From the NCBI RefSeq assembly GCF_011355085.1, contig NZ_VXCP01000020.1, forward strand, positions 62,001-126,000: a stretch of 64,000 nt of DNA, read 5' to 3'. The notes under the pieces are model-generated. The model made no database searches and had not been told where the DNA came from. It saw only the letters and a list, made by a program, of their open reading frames with translations. This document shows positions 26,992 to 36,423 of the stretch, piece by piece. The DNA comes from Pseudomonas akapageensis. GTDB taxonomy: Bacteria; Pseudomonadota; Gammaproteobacteria; Pseudomonadales; Pseudomonadaceae. The translations under genes and the position numbers were made by a program. Each line of letters opens with the position of its first letter. Positions within the stretch are counted from its first letter, which is position 1.

Positions 26992-28034
26992 GCATGAGCT
27001 TCCTGTTGAGCGCTTTCGAAACCTTCAAGTACGTTCACCGCATTGATGCCGATCTCTTCGACCGCATAGCCGCCTTCCATCACGAACAAGGTCGGTTTGC
27101 CAAGCCTGGCGATACGTTGGCCCATGCGCAGGTAGTCAGGGCTGTCGAGCTTGAACTGGGAAATCGGATCGTCCTTGAAGGTGTCGACTCCCAGGGAGAT
27201 CACTAGCACGTCCGGCGCATAGGCTTCGATGCGCTCGCACGCCTGGTCCAGTGCGGCGCTCCAGGTGTCCCAATCGCTGCCGGCGGCCAGTGGGTAGTTG
27301 ATATTGAACCCTTCTCCGGCGCCTTCGCCCAGCTCATCGGCATAGCCGAGGAAGAACGGGAACTCCGCTTCCGGATGGCCATGGATCGAGGCGAAAAAAA
27401 CATCGCTGCGGTCGTAGAAAATCGACTGGGTGCCATTGCCGTGGTGATAGTCCACGTCAAGGATCGCGACCTTGGCATGGCCCTGGTCGAGAAATGCCTG
27501 GGCTGCAATCGCTGCGTTGTTCAAGTAGCAGTAGCCACCCATGAGGTCGCCGGCGGCGTGGTGCCCCGGTGGACGGCAGAGAGCGAAAGCACTGTGTGCA
27601 CCGGCCTGGATTACAGCCTGAGCCGTCAACGCAACTTGTGCCGCGCTGTAGGCAGCTTGCCAGGTGCCGGCGGTGATCGGTGCGCCGCCATCGAAACTGT
27701 AATAGCCGAGTTCGCCCAGCAGGCTTTTCGGTTTCAGTGTGCGCAGGGTGCGGGCTGGCCAGGTGAAGGGTAATAGATCGCCATCGCGATTGAGCTCGCT
27801 CCAGCGTGCCCAGGCACCCTGGAAGAAGTCCAGGTAGTCGGCGCTGTGGATACGTTGCAGTGGTGCCCGGCCAAAATCCCTGGGTGCTTGCACTGGGCCG
27901 AGATTGCGGTCCTTGACACGCTGCAGGACATGATCGGCGCGCGAGGGCATTTCGAAACAGGGCATCAGTTGCCCGTCCATCAATTCGCACCGGCCGTGGT
28001 GCAGGTGGTGATCGTCCGAGTAAATCGTCAGCAT
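26988..28034 (-). CDS. aphA: Acetylpolyamine amidohydrolase (histone-deacetylase family)
   Basis: A 348-residue zinc-dependent deacetylase of the class II HDAC-like family. RPPGHHA and DVDYHHGNGTQSIFYDRSDV carry the active-site histidines and the zinc-binding aspartate; a further aspartate and VMEGGYAVEEIG occur later. The N-terminus LTIYSDDHHLHHGRCELMDG matches P. aeruginosa AphA. These enzymes remove acetyl groups from acetylputrescine or acetylcadaverine so the amine can be used as carbon and nitrogen source. The start at 28034 has GGAG upstream; a longer in-frame start at 28148 is rejected. Confidence 0.9.
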   Translation of the reverse strand: MLTIYSDDHHLHHGRCELMDGQLMPCFEMPSRADHVLQRVKDRNLGPVQAPRDFGRAPLQRIHSADYLDFFQGAWARWSELNRDGDLLPFTWPARTLRTLKPKSLLGELGYYSFDGGAPITAGTWQAAYSAAQVALTAQAVIQAGAHSAFALCRPPGHHAAGDLMGGYCYLNNAAIAAQAFLDQGHAKVAILDVDYHHGNGTQSIFYDRSDVFFASIHGHPEAEFPFFLGYADELGEGAGEGFNINYPLAAGSDWDTWSAALDQACERIEAYAPDVLVISLGVDTFKDDPISQFKLDSPDYLRMGQRIARLGKPTLFVMEGGYAVEEIGINAVNVLEGFESAQQEAHA

Positions 28035-28177
28035 TTTTCTTATTCTCCAAGGGCTCAAGCACGGCTCATTGTTGATGCGTGAGGGCCCGTGAGAGAACGG
28101 CAGGAACGGCCAAAAGGGGATCATTATGGCCAAGCTGATTGTCCGCATTTCGCCCTTTTTGTGGCGTGATGTTTTGG

Positions 28178-29170
28178 TCAGGCGCGGTAATGGCTGGGCG
28201 CCACTCCGCTCCAGCGCAAAAAGGCATGGCGGAAGCTGGCGGTTTCGCTAAAGCCCAGGGTTTCGGCAATCCGATAGATCGGCAGCTTATTCTCCGCCAG
28301 CAATTGCTTGGCTCGCTCGAAGCGTAGCTCGTCGAGCAATTCCTGGTAGCTGGTACCCATTTCATGCAAATGACGACGCAACGTCCGCGCCGAACAATTC
28401 ATTTGTCGCGCCAGGCCGTCAAGGCCGGGGGCTGCGTCCAGTTGAGTGGTCAACAGTTCGCGGATACGCCCCAGCCATGTCTGGCGGCCGTTGAACTCGG
28501 TGTTCTGCCGTCGACAACGTTCGGCCATCGCTCGATGCGTCACCTCGTCTGCCAGCGGCAGGGGATGTTCCAGCCAGGTTTTGGCGAAGGCGAACCCGTG
28601 GTCCGCCGCGTCGAATTGCACGGGGCAGTCGAATGTTTCGGCGTAGTGAGCGTGATAGTCCGGTGCGGGGTGGGCGAAGCGCGCAGCAACCAATGGCAGG
28701 GGATGGCCGAGCATGTCGTCGCAGATGATTTTCATCGAGGTCAGGCAGAGTTCGCCATTGAACACCGCCAGGTTTGGTCGGTCACGGTAATCGCTGGCGC
28801 TCAGCCAGACCCGTTCGCCATCCTCGATCAGCTGCAAATGGAAAAGTGTTCCCAGCAGCGCCGGGTACTGCAGGGCCAGGCGCAAAGCGTCACCTAAGGT
28901 GGCACTCGAGAGCAATGCGTAACCGAGCATGCCGTAGGAGGAAACATGCAGGCGTCGCCCCAGCTCCAGGCCGATCTCCTGGCGCAGGGCTACGGCGTTG
29001 GCGCAGACCTGCATTTCCTGGCTGGTGGTGATGCGCGGATCGGCCCGTTCCAGGTCGGCTTCGTTGATGCCGCTGCCGGCCAGTAGTGCTTCGCTGGAGA
29101 GACCTTCGGCCTTGAAGGTATTGAGGACCAGGGAGACGGCGTTGAGGGTGGTCAGGTGTGAGTGGAGCAT
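28178..29170 (-). CDS. AraC-family transcriptional regulator
   Basis: A 330-residue protein: an N-terminal ligand-binding domain of the arabinose-binding-like AraC type (VSLVLNTFKAEGLSSEALLAGSGI to SYGMLGYALLSSATLGDALRLA) and a C-terminal double helix-turn-helix (LDGLARQMNCSARTLRRHLH and IYRIAETLGFSETASFRHAF). It resembles OruR/ArgR-like regulators of amino-acid catabolism in Pseudomonas. It lies upstream of aphA (143-bp gap) on the same strand and may control that operon; this is inferred from position only. Confidence 0.85.
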   Translation of the reverse strand: MLHSHLTTLNAVSLVLNTFKAEGLSSEALLAGSGINEADLERADPRITTSQEMQVCANAVALRQEIGLELGRRLHVSSYGMLGYALLSSATLGDALRLALQYPALLGTLFHLQLIEDGERVWLSASDYRDRPNLAVFNGELCLTSMKIICDDMLGHPLPLVAARFAHPAPDYHAHYAETFDCPVQFDAADHGFAFAKTWLEHPLPLADEVTHRAMAERCRRQNTEFNGRQTWLGRIRELLTTQLDAAPGLDGLARQMNCSARTLRRHLHEMGTSYQELLDELRFERAKQLLAENKLPIYRIAETLGFSETASFRHAFLRWSGVAPSHYRA

Positions 29171-29204
29171 GCGCGGTATCCAGCTTGGGGGCTGGTGAGA
29201 GACA

Positions 29205-29240
29205 GCAATTTGTGTGCCGGGGCTTTGCCAGCGATGAGGC
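29205..29240. repeat. Partial REP-like sequence
   Basis: GGGGCTTTGCCAGCGATGAGG resembles one half of the REP units at 25791 and 39781 but has no inverted partner. It lies between the convergent-in-series AraC and asparaginase genes (same strand). Confidence 0.4.
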
Positions 29241-29257
29241 CCAAAGGGCCTCCAAAA

Positions 29258-30259
29258 TCAGCGTAACTCCCCACAAAGATCCAACGCCACAAGACGCCGA
29301 ATCTCTTCTTGCGCCAATCCCGCCCCAATCAAGGCATGCAACTTCCCGAACGCCGCTTCGCGGGTCATTCCACCTCCCGAAAGCACGCCAACCTCACGCA
29401 GACGGCTACTTGCTTCGTAGGTATCCAGAAAGACCCCGCCTTCATGGCATTGAGTGATTGCCACCACCGGTATCCCGCGTGCCTGTGCCTTTTTCAATGC
29501 GGCGAGAAACTCCGGATTGTCGCAAGGCCCGGTGCCGCTGCCGAAGCATTCGAGCACCAGCGCCTGAATCCCACTGTCGATCACCGCTTCCAGCGGTTGC
29601 GCGCCGAACCCCGGAAACAGGGGCAGTACGGCAACGTTGGCCAGCTGCTTGGGTTGGCGGTAGTCCAGCGCTGCTGGAAGATCGGTTGCGATTTCAGCTC
29701 CGCCATTGCGATTGAGCATCGCAAACGGACTACGGCCGTAACTGCGGATCTTGGCGCAACGGGTGGGCGTCAGTATTGCGCCGTGGAAGAACAGATGAAC
29801 GCCACTGGCCAGGCCCCGCGCCAGCGCCTGCAATGAGCCGATGATGTTTTCCCAGGCATCGCTGTCCGGTACGCCGGCCGGCAACATGGACCCTGTGAAG
29901 ACCACTGGCGCCTCAAGTCCCAGCAGCTGAAAGCTCATCGCTGCTGCGCTGTAGGCCAAAGTATCGGTGCCATGCAGCACCAACACGGCGTCACAACCCT
30001 CATCGACGGCTGCGATCACAGCTTCGCGCAGTTGTTGCCAATAGACCGGGGTCATGTTGGCGCTGTCGATCAGTGGCAGCAGTTCGCGAAAGCGCCATTG
30101 GGGCAAGGTCAGCTGAGGCTGTCCGGCGAGTTGCTCGCGCATCCGTTCTCCAAGTCCGGAGGCCGGTGCCAGGCCGCTGGCGCTTGCTTGCATGCCGATG
30201 GTGCCGCCGGTATAGAGCACCATGATGTGTTTGGCAGCTTGCGATTTGACCGGGTTCAT
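29258..30259 (-). CDS. ansA: L-asparaginase, type I-like
   Basis: A 333-residue asparaginase without a signal peptide, hence probably cytoplasmic. IMVLYTGGTIGMQAS carries the first catalytic threonine, and VLVLHGTDTLAYSAAAM the second (T-D pair). It releases ammonia and aspartate from asparagine. The next gene upstream is aspartase, so together they could turn asparagine into fumarate. The ATG at 30259 has AAGGAG at 6-7 bases. A terminator separates it from aspA, so it probably has its own promoter. Confidence 0.9.
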   Translation of the reverse strand: MNPVKSQAAKHIMVLYTGGTIGMQASASGLAPASGLGERMREQLAGQPQLTLPQWRFRELLPLIDSANMTPVYWQQLREAVIAAVDEGCDAVLVLHGTDTLAYSAAAMSFQLLGLEAPVVFTGSMLPAGVPDSDAWENIIGSLQALARGLASGVHLFFHGAILTPTRCAKIRSYGRSPFAMLNRNGGAEIATDLPAALDYRQPKQLANVAVLPLFPGFGAQPLEAVIDSGIQALVLECFGSGTGPCDNPEFLAALKKAQARGIPVVAITQCHEGGVFLDTYEASSRLREVGVLSGGGMTREAAFGKLHALIGAGLAQEEIRRLVALDLCGELR

Positions 30260-30332
30260 TGCCCATTCTCCTTTGATCGACGGCGGTACGGAACACGTCA
30301 ACAGTACGCCAAGCCGTGGCTCATGGACAAAG

Positions 30333-30367
30333 CAAAAAAAAGGGCCCGAAGCCTTCGCTTCGAGCCC
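30333..30367 (-). terminator. Terminator after aspA
   Basis: On the minus strand: stem GGGCtcGAAGC/GCTTCggGCCC with a GAAG loop and then eight Ts. It lies 50 bp past the aspA stop codon. Confidence 0.88.
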
Positions 30368-30417
30368 TCAAAAGGTGAGAGGTGTCTAGTCCCTCGACCT
30401 GGTGAGCGTGTTGCGGC

Positions 30418-31842
30418 TTAGGCCTTCAGAGGCACCAAGCGTGGAGCAATCATGTTTTCCGGGCGCAGGATGTCGGCGAGCATGACGTCGTCGAGCAGGC
30501 CTTCCTCGCGCACCAGTTCCAGTACGCCGCGGCCGCTTTCCAGCGCAACGCGGGCGATACGGGTGGCGTTCTCGTAGCCGATGTACGGGTTCAGTGCAGT
30601 GACCAGGCCGATGGAATGTTCGACCAGTTCGCGGCAGCGTTGTTCGTTGGCAGTGATGCCGACGATGCAGTGTTCGCGCAGCATGTCCATGGCGCGTTGC
30701 AGCAGGCCGATCGAGTCGAAGATCTTGTAGGCGATCAACGGCTCCATCACGTTCAGCTGCAGCTGGCCACCTTCGGCAGCGATGGTCAGGGCCAGATCGT
30801 TACCGATGATTTCAAAGGCAACCTGGTTGACCGCTTCCGGGATAACCGGGTTGACCTTGCCTGGCATGATCGAGCTGCCTGGCTGACGCGCTGGCAGGTT
30901 GATTTCGTTGATGCCGGTACGCGGGCCGCTGGAGAGCAGGCGCAAGTCGTTGCAGATCTTCGACAGCTTGACCGCGGTACGCTTGAGCATGCCCGAGAAC
31001 AGTACGAACGCACCCATGTCGGAGGTGGCTTCGATCAGGTCGGCAGCCGGGACCAGCGGCTGGCCGCTGATGGTCGCCAGGCGCGATACGGCCAGGGCCT
31101 GGTAGCCAGGGTCGGCGTTGATGCCGGTACCGATGGCAGTACCGCCCAGGTTCACTTCGGTCAGCACTTCCGGAGCCAGAGTGCGCAGGCGCTGAAGGTC
31201 TTCGGTCAGCGTGGTGGCGAACGCACGGAATTCCTGGCCGAGGGTCATCGGCACGGCGTCTTGCAGCTGGGTACGGCCCATCTTCAAGACGTGGCTGAAC
31301 TCTTCACCCTTGGCGGCGAAGGCCTGGATCAGGCTGTCGAGGCTGGCGAGCAGGGCGTCATGACCGAGCAGCAGACCCAGGCGAATCGCCGTCGGGTAGG
31401 CGTCGTTGGTCGACTGAGCCATGTTCACGTCGTTGTTCGGGTGCAGGTACTGGTATTCGCCCTTGCTGTGGCCCATGGCCTCCAGCGCGATGTTGGCGAT
31501 GACTTCGTTGGCATTCATATTGGTCGAAGTGCCAGCGCCGCCTTGAATCATGTCGACCACGAATTGCTCATGGAAGTCGCCGCGGATCAGGCGAGCACAG
31601 GCTTCGCTGATGGCAGCATGCTTGTCGGCGCTGAGGTGGCCGAGTTCGCGGTTGGCGTCGGCAGCGGCTTGCTTGACCATGGCCAGGGCCACGACCAGCT
31701 TGGGGTAGTGCGAGATCGGAACGCCCGAGAGACGGAAGTTATTCACCGCTCGCAGGGTCTGGATGCCGTAGTACGCTTCAGCGGGAACTTCGAGAGCGCC
31801 AAGCAGGTCTTTTTCGATGCGCAATGATGCAGCGGAGGACAT
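30418..31842 (-). CDS. aspA: Aspartate ammonia-lyase (aspartase)
   Basis: A 474-residue fumarase/aspartase-superfamily enzyme that splits aspartate to fumarate and ammonia. GAGTSTNMNANEVIAN, HPNNDVNMAQSTNDAYPTA and the flexible active-site loop GSSIMPGKVNPVIPE are all intact; the last includes the catalytic serine. AGGA-type ribosome site precedes the ATG. It is divergent from a LysR regulator (179-bp gap) and upstream of asparaginase. Confidence 0.95.
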   Translation of the reverse strand: MSSAASLRIEKDLLGALEVPAEAYYGIQTLRAVNNFRLSGVPISHYPKLVVALAMVKQAAADANRELGHLSADKHAAISEACARLIRGDFHEQFVVDMIQGGAGTSTNMNANEVIANIALEAMGHSKGEYQYLHPNNDVNMAQSTNDAYPTAIRLGLLLGHDALLASLDSLIQAFAAKGEEFSHVLKMGRTQLQDAVPMTLGQEFRAFATTLTEDLQRLRTLAPEVLTEVNLGGTAIGTGINADPGYQALAVSRLATISGQPLVPAADLIEATSDMGAFVLFSGMLKRTAVKLSKICNDLRLLSSGPRTGINEINLPARQPGSSIMPGKVNPVIPEAVNQVAFEIIGNDLALTIAAEGGQLQLNVMEPLIAYKIFDSIGLLQRAMDMLREHCIVGITANEQRCRELVEHSIGLVTALNPYIGYENATRIARVALESGRGVLELVREEGLLDDVMLADILRPENMIAPRLVPLKA

Positions 31843-32021
31843 GATAGAGATATTCTCAATAAGGAGCCGGTCAGGGCCGGAACACTGCCAATGCTAGGCC
31901 TGTGGAGAAATTGGGGCCAATGCTGTTACACACTGCCCTATGCAGAAACGGCATAATGTTGGTGTGACGCCCATTTTGATTCGAACGTGTGAAGCCGTTT
32001 GAAAGGTCTGTGGAGGACCTC

Positions 32022-32933
32022 ATGAACCTTGAAAGCAAGTGGCTGGAAGACTTCAGCGCGCTGGCTGCAACTCGCAGTTTTTCCCAGGCGGCCGAGCGCC
32101 GCTTCGTTACCCAGCCTGCATTCAGTCGACGTATCCGCAGCCTCGAAGCCGCGTTGGGCCTGACGCTGGTCAACCGCTCGCGCACGCCCATCGAGCTCAC
32201 GGCGGCCGGGCAGTTGTTCCTGGTGACGGCACGCACGGTGGTCGAGCAGTTGGGTGAAGTCTTGCGTCACCTGCACCACCTTGAAGGCGGGCAGGGCGAG
32301 GTCATGCAGGTGGCGGCAGCCCACTCGCTGGCGCTCGGTTTTTTTCCTCGCTGGATCGCGCAATTGCGTAACGAGGGGCTGAACATCGCTACCCGGCTGG
32401 TTGCCACCAACGTCGGCGATGCCGTGCACGCCTTGCGTGAAGGGGGCTGCGACCTGATGCTGGCGTTCTATGACCCCGATGCCGCCTTGCAGATGGATTC
32501 GGAGATCTTTCCTTCGCTGCACCTGGGGCACACGGAGATGTTGCCGGTCTGCGCCGCCGATGCCGATGGCAAACCGATGTACGATCTGGAGGCCGAAGGC
32601 AGCGTACCGCTGCTGGCTTACAGTGCCGGGGCCTTTCTCGGGCGCTCGGTGAACCTGTTGCTGCGCCAGCGCAACCTGCGCTATACCACGGTCTATGAAA
32701 CCGCCATGGCCGACAGCCTCAAGAGCATGGCGCTCGAAGGACTGGGGATCGCCTGGGTGCCACAACTCAGCGCCCGTGCCGAACTGGAGCGCGGCGAACT
32801 GGTAGTGTGCGGTGGCCCGCAATGGCATGTACCGCTGGAGATCCGCCTGTATCGCTGCGCGCTGGTGCGCAAGGCCAACGTGCGGTTGCTGTGGCGCAAG
32901 CTGGAAGGCGGCGCGGCGCAGGCAAGCGCATAA
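32022..32933 (+). CDS. LysR-type regulator, HypT-like
   Basis: A 303-residue LysR protein. Its N-terminus LESKWLEDFSALAATRSFSQ and FVTQPAFSRRIRSLEAALGL, together with AAAHSLALGFFPRWI and a YSAGAFLGRSVN motif, parallel E. coli HypT (QseD/YjiE), a hypochlorite-responsive activator. Whether it senses oxidants here is not known; divergence from aspA makes a metabolic target equally possible. GGAGG precedes the ATG at 32022; a longer in-frame start is unnecessary. Confidence 0.83.
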   Translation: MNLESKWLEDFSALAATRSFSQAAERRFVTQPAFSRRIRSLEAALGLTLVNRSRTPIELTAAGQLFLVTARTVVEQLGEVLRHLHHLEGGQGEVMQVAAAHSLALGFFPRWIAQLRNEGLNIATRLVATNVGDAVHALREGGCDLMLAFYDPDAALQMDSEIFPSLHLGHTEMLPVCAADADGKPMYDLEAEGSVPLLAYSAGAFLGRSVNLLLRQRNLRYTTVYETAMADSLKSMALEGLGIAWVPQLSARAELERGELVVCGGPQWHVPLEIRLYRCALVRKANVRLLWRKLEGGAAQASA

Positions 32934-33050
32934 TAAACATTTTGAAAAAGCGCACTGTGTTCCTTCCAAGGCACAGTGTTGTTTTTCGCATGTGGGTGTT
33001 TTATGGTCGGGCCCATTAAATGGGATGGTTGTGCGAATAAAGTACAGCGT

Positions 33051-33074
33051 CATAGGGGAGGGGCTGAAGTAGTC
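33051..33074 (+). repeat. Left flanking IS-end-like repeat of the island
   Basis: The block GGGGAGGGGCTGAAGTAG and neighbours match 36493-36516 at 18 of 24 positions in the same orientation. It stands at the edge of the AT-rich segment. It resembles an IS5-family terminal repeat, but no transposase lies next to it on this side. Confidence 0.5.
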
Positions 33075-33190
33075 GCGTGTTTCTGGTCGAACTCCGCTCC
33101 CGCCGACTTTTCAGAGTGGCCAATCGACCCAGAACACCGAAATCAGTATTAGCGATCCTGCAGCCCTATCCATTACCTGTAAAGCTGTTA

Positions 33191-34420
33191 TCAAGTAGTA
33201 ACCACCCCTATGTTTGCCCGCTTATGGGTATTATAAAGAACCCATACAGAAAGAAGTGCTAATCCATACCAACCATACGAGTAAGTGCCAAGAACATCCT
33301 TAGCCAAACCAATGGTTGGCGGCACCAATACCACGCCAATCTGGTTAGCCGTCATTGCCATTCCGAGAGCAAACCCCTTTCTGTCTGCTGGTGCAGAATC
33401 GGCTACGTAGGCAACCCAAGGCCCATACCATCCATACGCAAAAAAACCGGTAAATGCCATAAATAACGCTAAAACTAACGGATTTGAAGTATGCAACATT
33501 GGGAGTAAAACTAACGCGACTCCAGCTCCCAGCAAACATGTGAGCACGGGGAAGAACCGACCGTGCCGACACTTGTCACTCCAAGCCGCCAAGACAATTC
33601 TACCGATCACACCAAAGCCCAATACAATGAAAAACATCGTCGTTGCCAGGGAAGCACTTAATCCCAACGAGGTATGTAAGTAGAGGACTAAAAACACTGA
33701 CACGCCATATTGCGACGCCGTTAGGCTTGCGCCCGACATCATTATATTTATCATTGAGGGCTCCGTCACCATTGAAAGCCTTGCGACGACAGCTGCTTTC
33801 AAGTTAACCGCCTTTTTGGCCTGAACCGTTTTGAGCGGCGGCGATTTATACAGAAGCATAAACAAAAGCCCTCCGGTGATCGCGACTAAACCACTGCAGA
33901 GAAACGCGAACTGGAAAGAAAAACGCTGCGCAATATAAGGCAAAAGCAAGGTGGCTATTGCACCGCCAAGAGGCAAACCAGCTTGGCGAATCCCCATTGC
34001 GAATCCCAACTGCTTGTTTGCAAACCAGCTCGAAACGGATTTGCTACCACCTGGCTGAGCAGTGCTATACCCCAACCCCAGTATCACAAATAACATCAGC
34101 AACATACTGTAGTCACTGGCAACCGAAGCGGCACACAAACTGGCACCCACAATTAATGTGCCGATGCCTACGACAAATCTTTCGCTGTAACGATCAAGCA
34201 ATTCACCCGCCACAAGCAATCCCGCTAAAGGAACGAGCTGTGCTGCAGAAACCAACAAGCCGATTTGCCAATCACTCAATAACATCCCCTGCTTGATGTT
34301 CAAGGCTATTGATCCAAAGCCTTGTACAAAAAAACAGGCACACGCCTGCGCCAACGTTGCCACCAAAAGAACAACCCATTTATATTGAGCACCGCCAGCT
34401 TTCGCTTCCCTACTTGTCAT
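33191..34420 (-). CDS. MFS transporter in AT-rich island
   Basis: A 409-residue protein with 12 predicted membrane helices. It looks like the OFA/monocarboxylate-type major facilitator group (LLVATLAQACACFFVQGFGS at the start; GLGYSTAQPGGSKSVSSWFA; GMAMTANQIGVVLVPPTIGL late). The DRYSER loop after helix 2 corresponds to the MFS motif A region. Codon use is AT-rich, unlike the flanks. It is the third gene of a run with a racemase (107-bp gap) and a 2-oxoglutarate oxygenase, so it may export or import the amino acid they handle. The direction of transport cannot be predicted. Confidence 0.85.
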   Translation of the reverse strand: MTSREAKAGGAQYKWVVLLVATLAQACACFFVQGFGSIALNIKQGMLLSDWQIGLLVSAAQLVPLAGLLVAGELLDRYSERFVVGIGTLIVGASLCAASVASDYSMLLMLFVILGLGYSTAQPGGSKSVSSWFANKQLGFAMGIRQAGLPLGGAIATLLLPYIAQRFSFQFAFLCSGLVAITGGLLFMLLYKSPPLKTVQAKKAVNLKAAVVARLSMVTEPSMINIMMSGASLTASQYGVSVFLVLYLHTSLGLSASLATTMFFIVLGFGVIGRIVLAAWSDKCRHGRFFPVLTCLLGAGVALVLLPMLHTSNPLVLALFMAFTGFFAYGWYGPWVAYVADSAPADRKGFALGMAMTANQIGVVLVPPTIGLAKDVLGTYSYGWYGLALLSVWVLYNTHKRANIGVVTT

Positions 34421-34527
34421 TATAAGGTACTCAATTCCAGACCATAAAAGCTCGCGTTGAAAAATATCATGCAGCCCTCATGCAGCTGAATGCCAATACA
34501 CACAGCCACCTTGCTAGCAACGCTTAT

Positions 34528-35436
34528 TTATTCCATCATCACCATCGCTCTATGCTGTTTATAACTTAATTTTGTTTGATTGAATCCGTTGTCGAGAAAA
34601 ACCTGACTATATTCACGTACCCCCTCAACACTTGTAAATGCAGCCAATCTAGCGGGCCTTTCTGTATGACTAGTCTGATGCTCGATACGAGCCTGCAGCT
34701 CCAAGGCTACATGATACGCAGGATCAACCCAATTGAGTGCTGCGGGAAAAACCTGTCGCAACTCCTCTACAAGATGAGGGAAGTGAGTGCAGCCTAGCAA
34801 TACTGTATCGACGGACTTTCGCTCCTCATCGGAAAGGTGCTTGCTTACCAACTCTGCGAGTTTATAAACCTCAACCTGCCCTCCAGCCAGTTTCATTTCA
34901 GCAAGCCCAACCATTATCTGCGAGGCAATTGGCCAAACAGCAGCGTGCTGGCGCTCCGCGGCAATTGCGTCCTTGATCGCCGAATTCTCGAGCGTACTGG
35001 ATGTTGCCAGGATCACAATCTTTTTACTGAGTGAGAGATGAGCCGCCTCCACCACTGGAGGGGAAATACGAATGCAATCTCCTTTTTCAGCAGCGCTGCC
35101 TGCGTTGCTAATCGCGACCGATGCTGTGTTACAAGCCACCACTATTGCTTGGGGATTTACTAACAACCGTAGTTCATCAAACAATAGTTTTACACGCCGC
35201 GCAATAGCAGAGCCTGGTTTGCTCCCATAGGGAAACCAAAGGTTGTCAGCGACATAGAGTAAGTCTGTATTCGGCATCAACTTCAGGATGTGTTTTGCCA
35301 CCGTCAACCCGCCAACACCAGATTCAAAGATAACCACCGGACGACGTGAACCGAACGACACACCACTGTCTAGCGACGATCCATCACCTAGACAAAATTG
35401 AGGTAGGGCCAAACTCGAGCATGCAGAGCCATCCAT
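34528..35436 (-). CDS. MurI-like aspartate/glutamate racemase
   Basis: A 302-residue cofactor-independent racemase. Both catalytic cysteines are present, ACNTA (Cys 102) and LGCTHFPHL (Cys 216, with His 218), as is ADNLWFPYGSKP. In the first motif, normally FDSGVGGL, the aspartate is glutamate (FESGVGGL, Glu 38), and the N-terminus is ~30 residues longer than standard MurI. It is therefore an accessory racemase, not obviously the cell-wall enzyme. ATG 35436 has AGGTAGG 6 bases upstream. It starts 12 bases after the oxygenase stop, so the two are co-translated. Confidence 0.85.
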   Translation of the reverse strand: MDGSACSSLALPQFCLGDGSSLDSGVSFGSRRPVVIFESGVGGLTVAKHILKLMPNTDLLYVADNLWFPYGSKPGSAIARRVKLLFDELRLLVNPQAIVVACNTASVAISNAGSAAEKGDCIRISPPVVEAAHLSLSKKIVILATSSTLENSAIKDAIAAERQHAAVWPIASQIMVGLAEMKLAGGQVEVYKLAELVSKHLSDEERKSVDTVLLGCTHFPHLVEELRQVFPAALNWVDPAYHVALELQARIEHQTSHTERPARLAAFTSVEGVREYSQVFLDNGFNQTKLSYKQHRAMVMME

Positions 35437-35448
35437 GGGCAACCTACC

Positions 35449-36423
35449 TTATGCGTTGATTGCACGAGTGGCTACCGAGTCCCGCATAGTCCGCGATTTA
35501 CGCAAATTGCTCGCGAACACTACACGGGCAAGCCAGCGTGCGCCCTCTCCGTAATTTGCCTCGAACGAGTCACGCGCGTGGACACAGCGGTAGTTGTCCA
35601 CGAAAATGCAGTCCGTCGGTTTGAGCATCATCGCCACCCGATTTTGCTCGAAATGATGTAGCAGCTTTTCCAGCGCTCGGCGTTCTACACCTTGGTACTC
35701 ATCAAGATTCATACGAGCGGCATTGATCTTCACGTACGGCATGTCTTCATGCCCAAACAGGATAGCTTGGGACGTCTCCTCCACAACATTTGATGTACTG
35801 TGGATCGGGTTATGAGAGATTTTGAATCGCAGCTCGAACAGAGCTCGCTTTTCCTCTGGAGTAAGTTCGATCCCATCGATACAAGAGACAGTGGTTGCTG
35901 CACATTCATCATTTCGCATGCAGACCAGGCCGAGATATTCCGCGCGTGCAGGATGGAATGCATCTTCTACATGAAAACCAAAATCCAGATTAGAGCCACC
36001 GCTGGAATTGGGGATTTTACTATAATCTTTCAATGGAACAATATTATTATATATGCTCCCTTCACGCTGGGAGGTAAAACCAATGCCCTCTCCAAGCAAT
36101 GACCCGTAAAGCCCATGGAGAATTTTTGCGTCATTCAAACGGTACTCCGGATCGATTTCAATGTGCTTGGATGGGCTCGGACCAGCGCCATTGAGCAAAA
36201 CTGGGTTTTCAGATACCAACAGGACCGCAGACTCTTCCCTGCGTTTAAACTGGTAGAACTCCTCACGAATACGGCGAGGCAGCTCCTGCGCATACAGTGC
36301 AGCTTTCTCCATGAACAGGTACTGATTGCCCATGCCCGGCTCTTTCATGATTTCGTCAAGCAGGCTGCGGATTTGCTGTTTCTCTTGGGCAGAAGGTACA
36401 AGCTTCTTAACTACTGTTGTCAT
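35449..36423 (-). CDS. Fe(II)/2-oxoglutarate amino-acid hydroxylase (VioC/AsnO-like)
   Basis: A 324-residue TauD/clavaminate synthase-like oxygenase. The iron triad is His 151-x-Glu 153 in GFHVEDAFHPARAEYLGL and His 282 in YRCVHARDSF; Arg 296 or Arg 300 in ARWLARV should hold 2-oxoglutarate. The HVED (Glu rather than Asp) triad and the ...YLGLVCMRNDECAATTVSCID context match free-amino-acid beta-hydroxylases such as VioC (arginine) and AsnO (asparagine). Those usually feed nonribosomal peptides, but no NRPS gene is in this window. ATGs at 36429 and 36432 are also possible; 36423 has GGA 8 bases upstream. Substrate is not assigned. Confidence 0.87.
   Translation of the reverse strand: MTTVVKKLVPSAQEKQQIRSLLDEIMKEPGMGNQYLFMEKAALYAQELPRRIREEFYQFKRREESAVLLVSENPVLLNGAGPSPSKHIEIDPEYRLNDAKILHGLYGSLLGEGIGFTSQREGSIYNNIVPLKDYSKIPNSSGGSNLDFGFHVEDAFHPARAEYLGLVCMRNDECAATTVSCIDGIELTPEEKRALFELRFKISHNPIHSTSNVVEETSQAILFGHEDMPYVKINAARMNLDEYQGVERRALEKLLHHFEQNRVAMMLKPTDCIFVDNYRCVHARDSFEANYGEGARWLARVVFASNLRKSRTMRDSVATRAINA

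Noticed and set aside
33077..33262. 61-codon frame overlapping the end of the MFS gene
   Set aside because: Composition and position suggest chance; no supporting signal.
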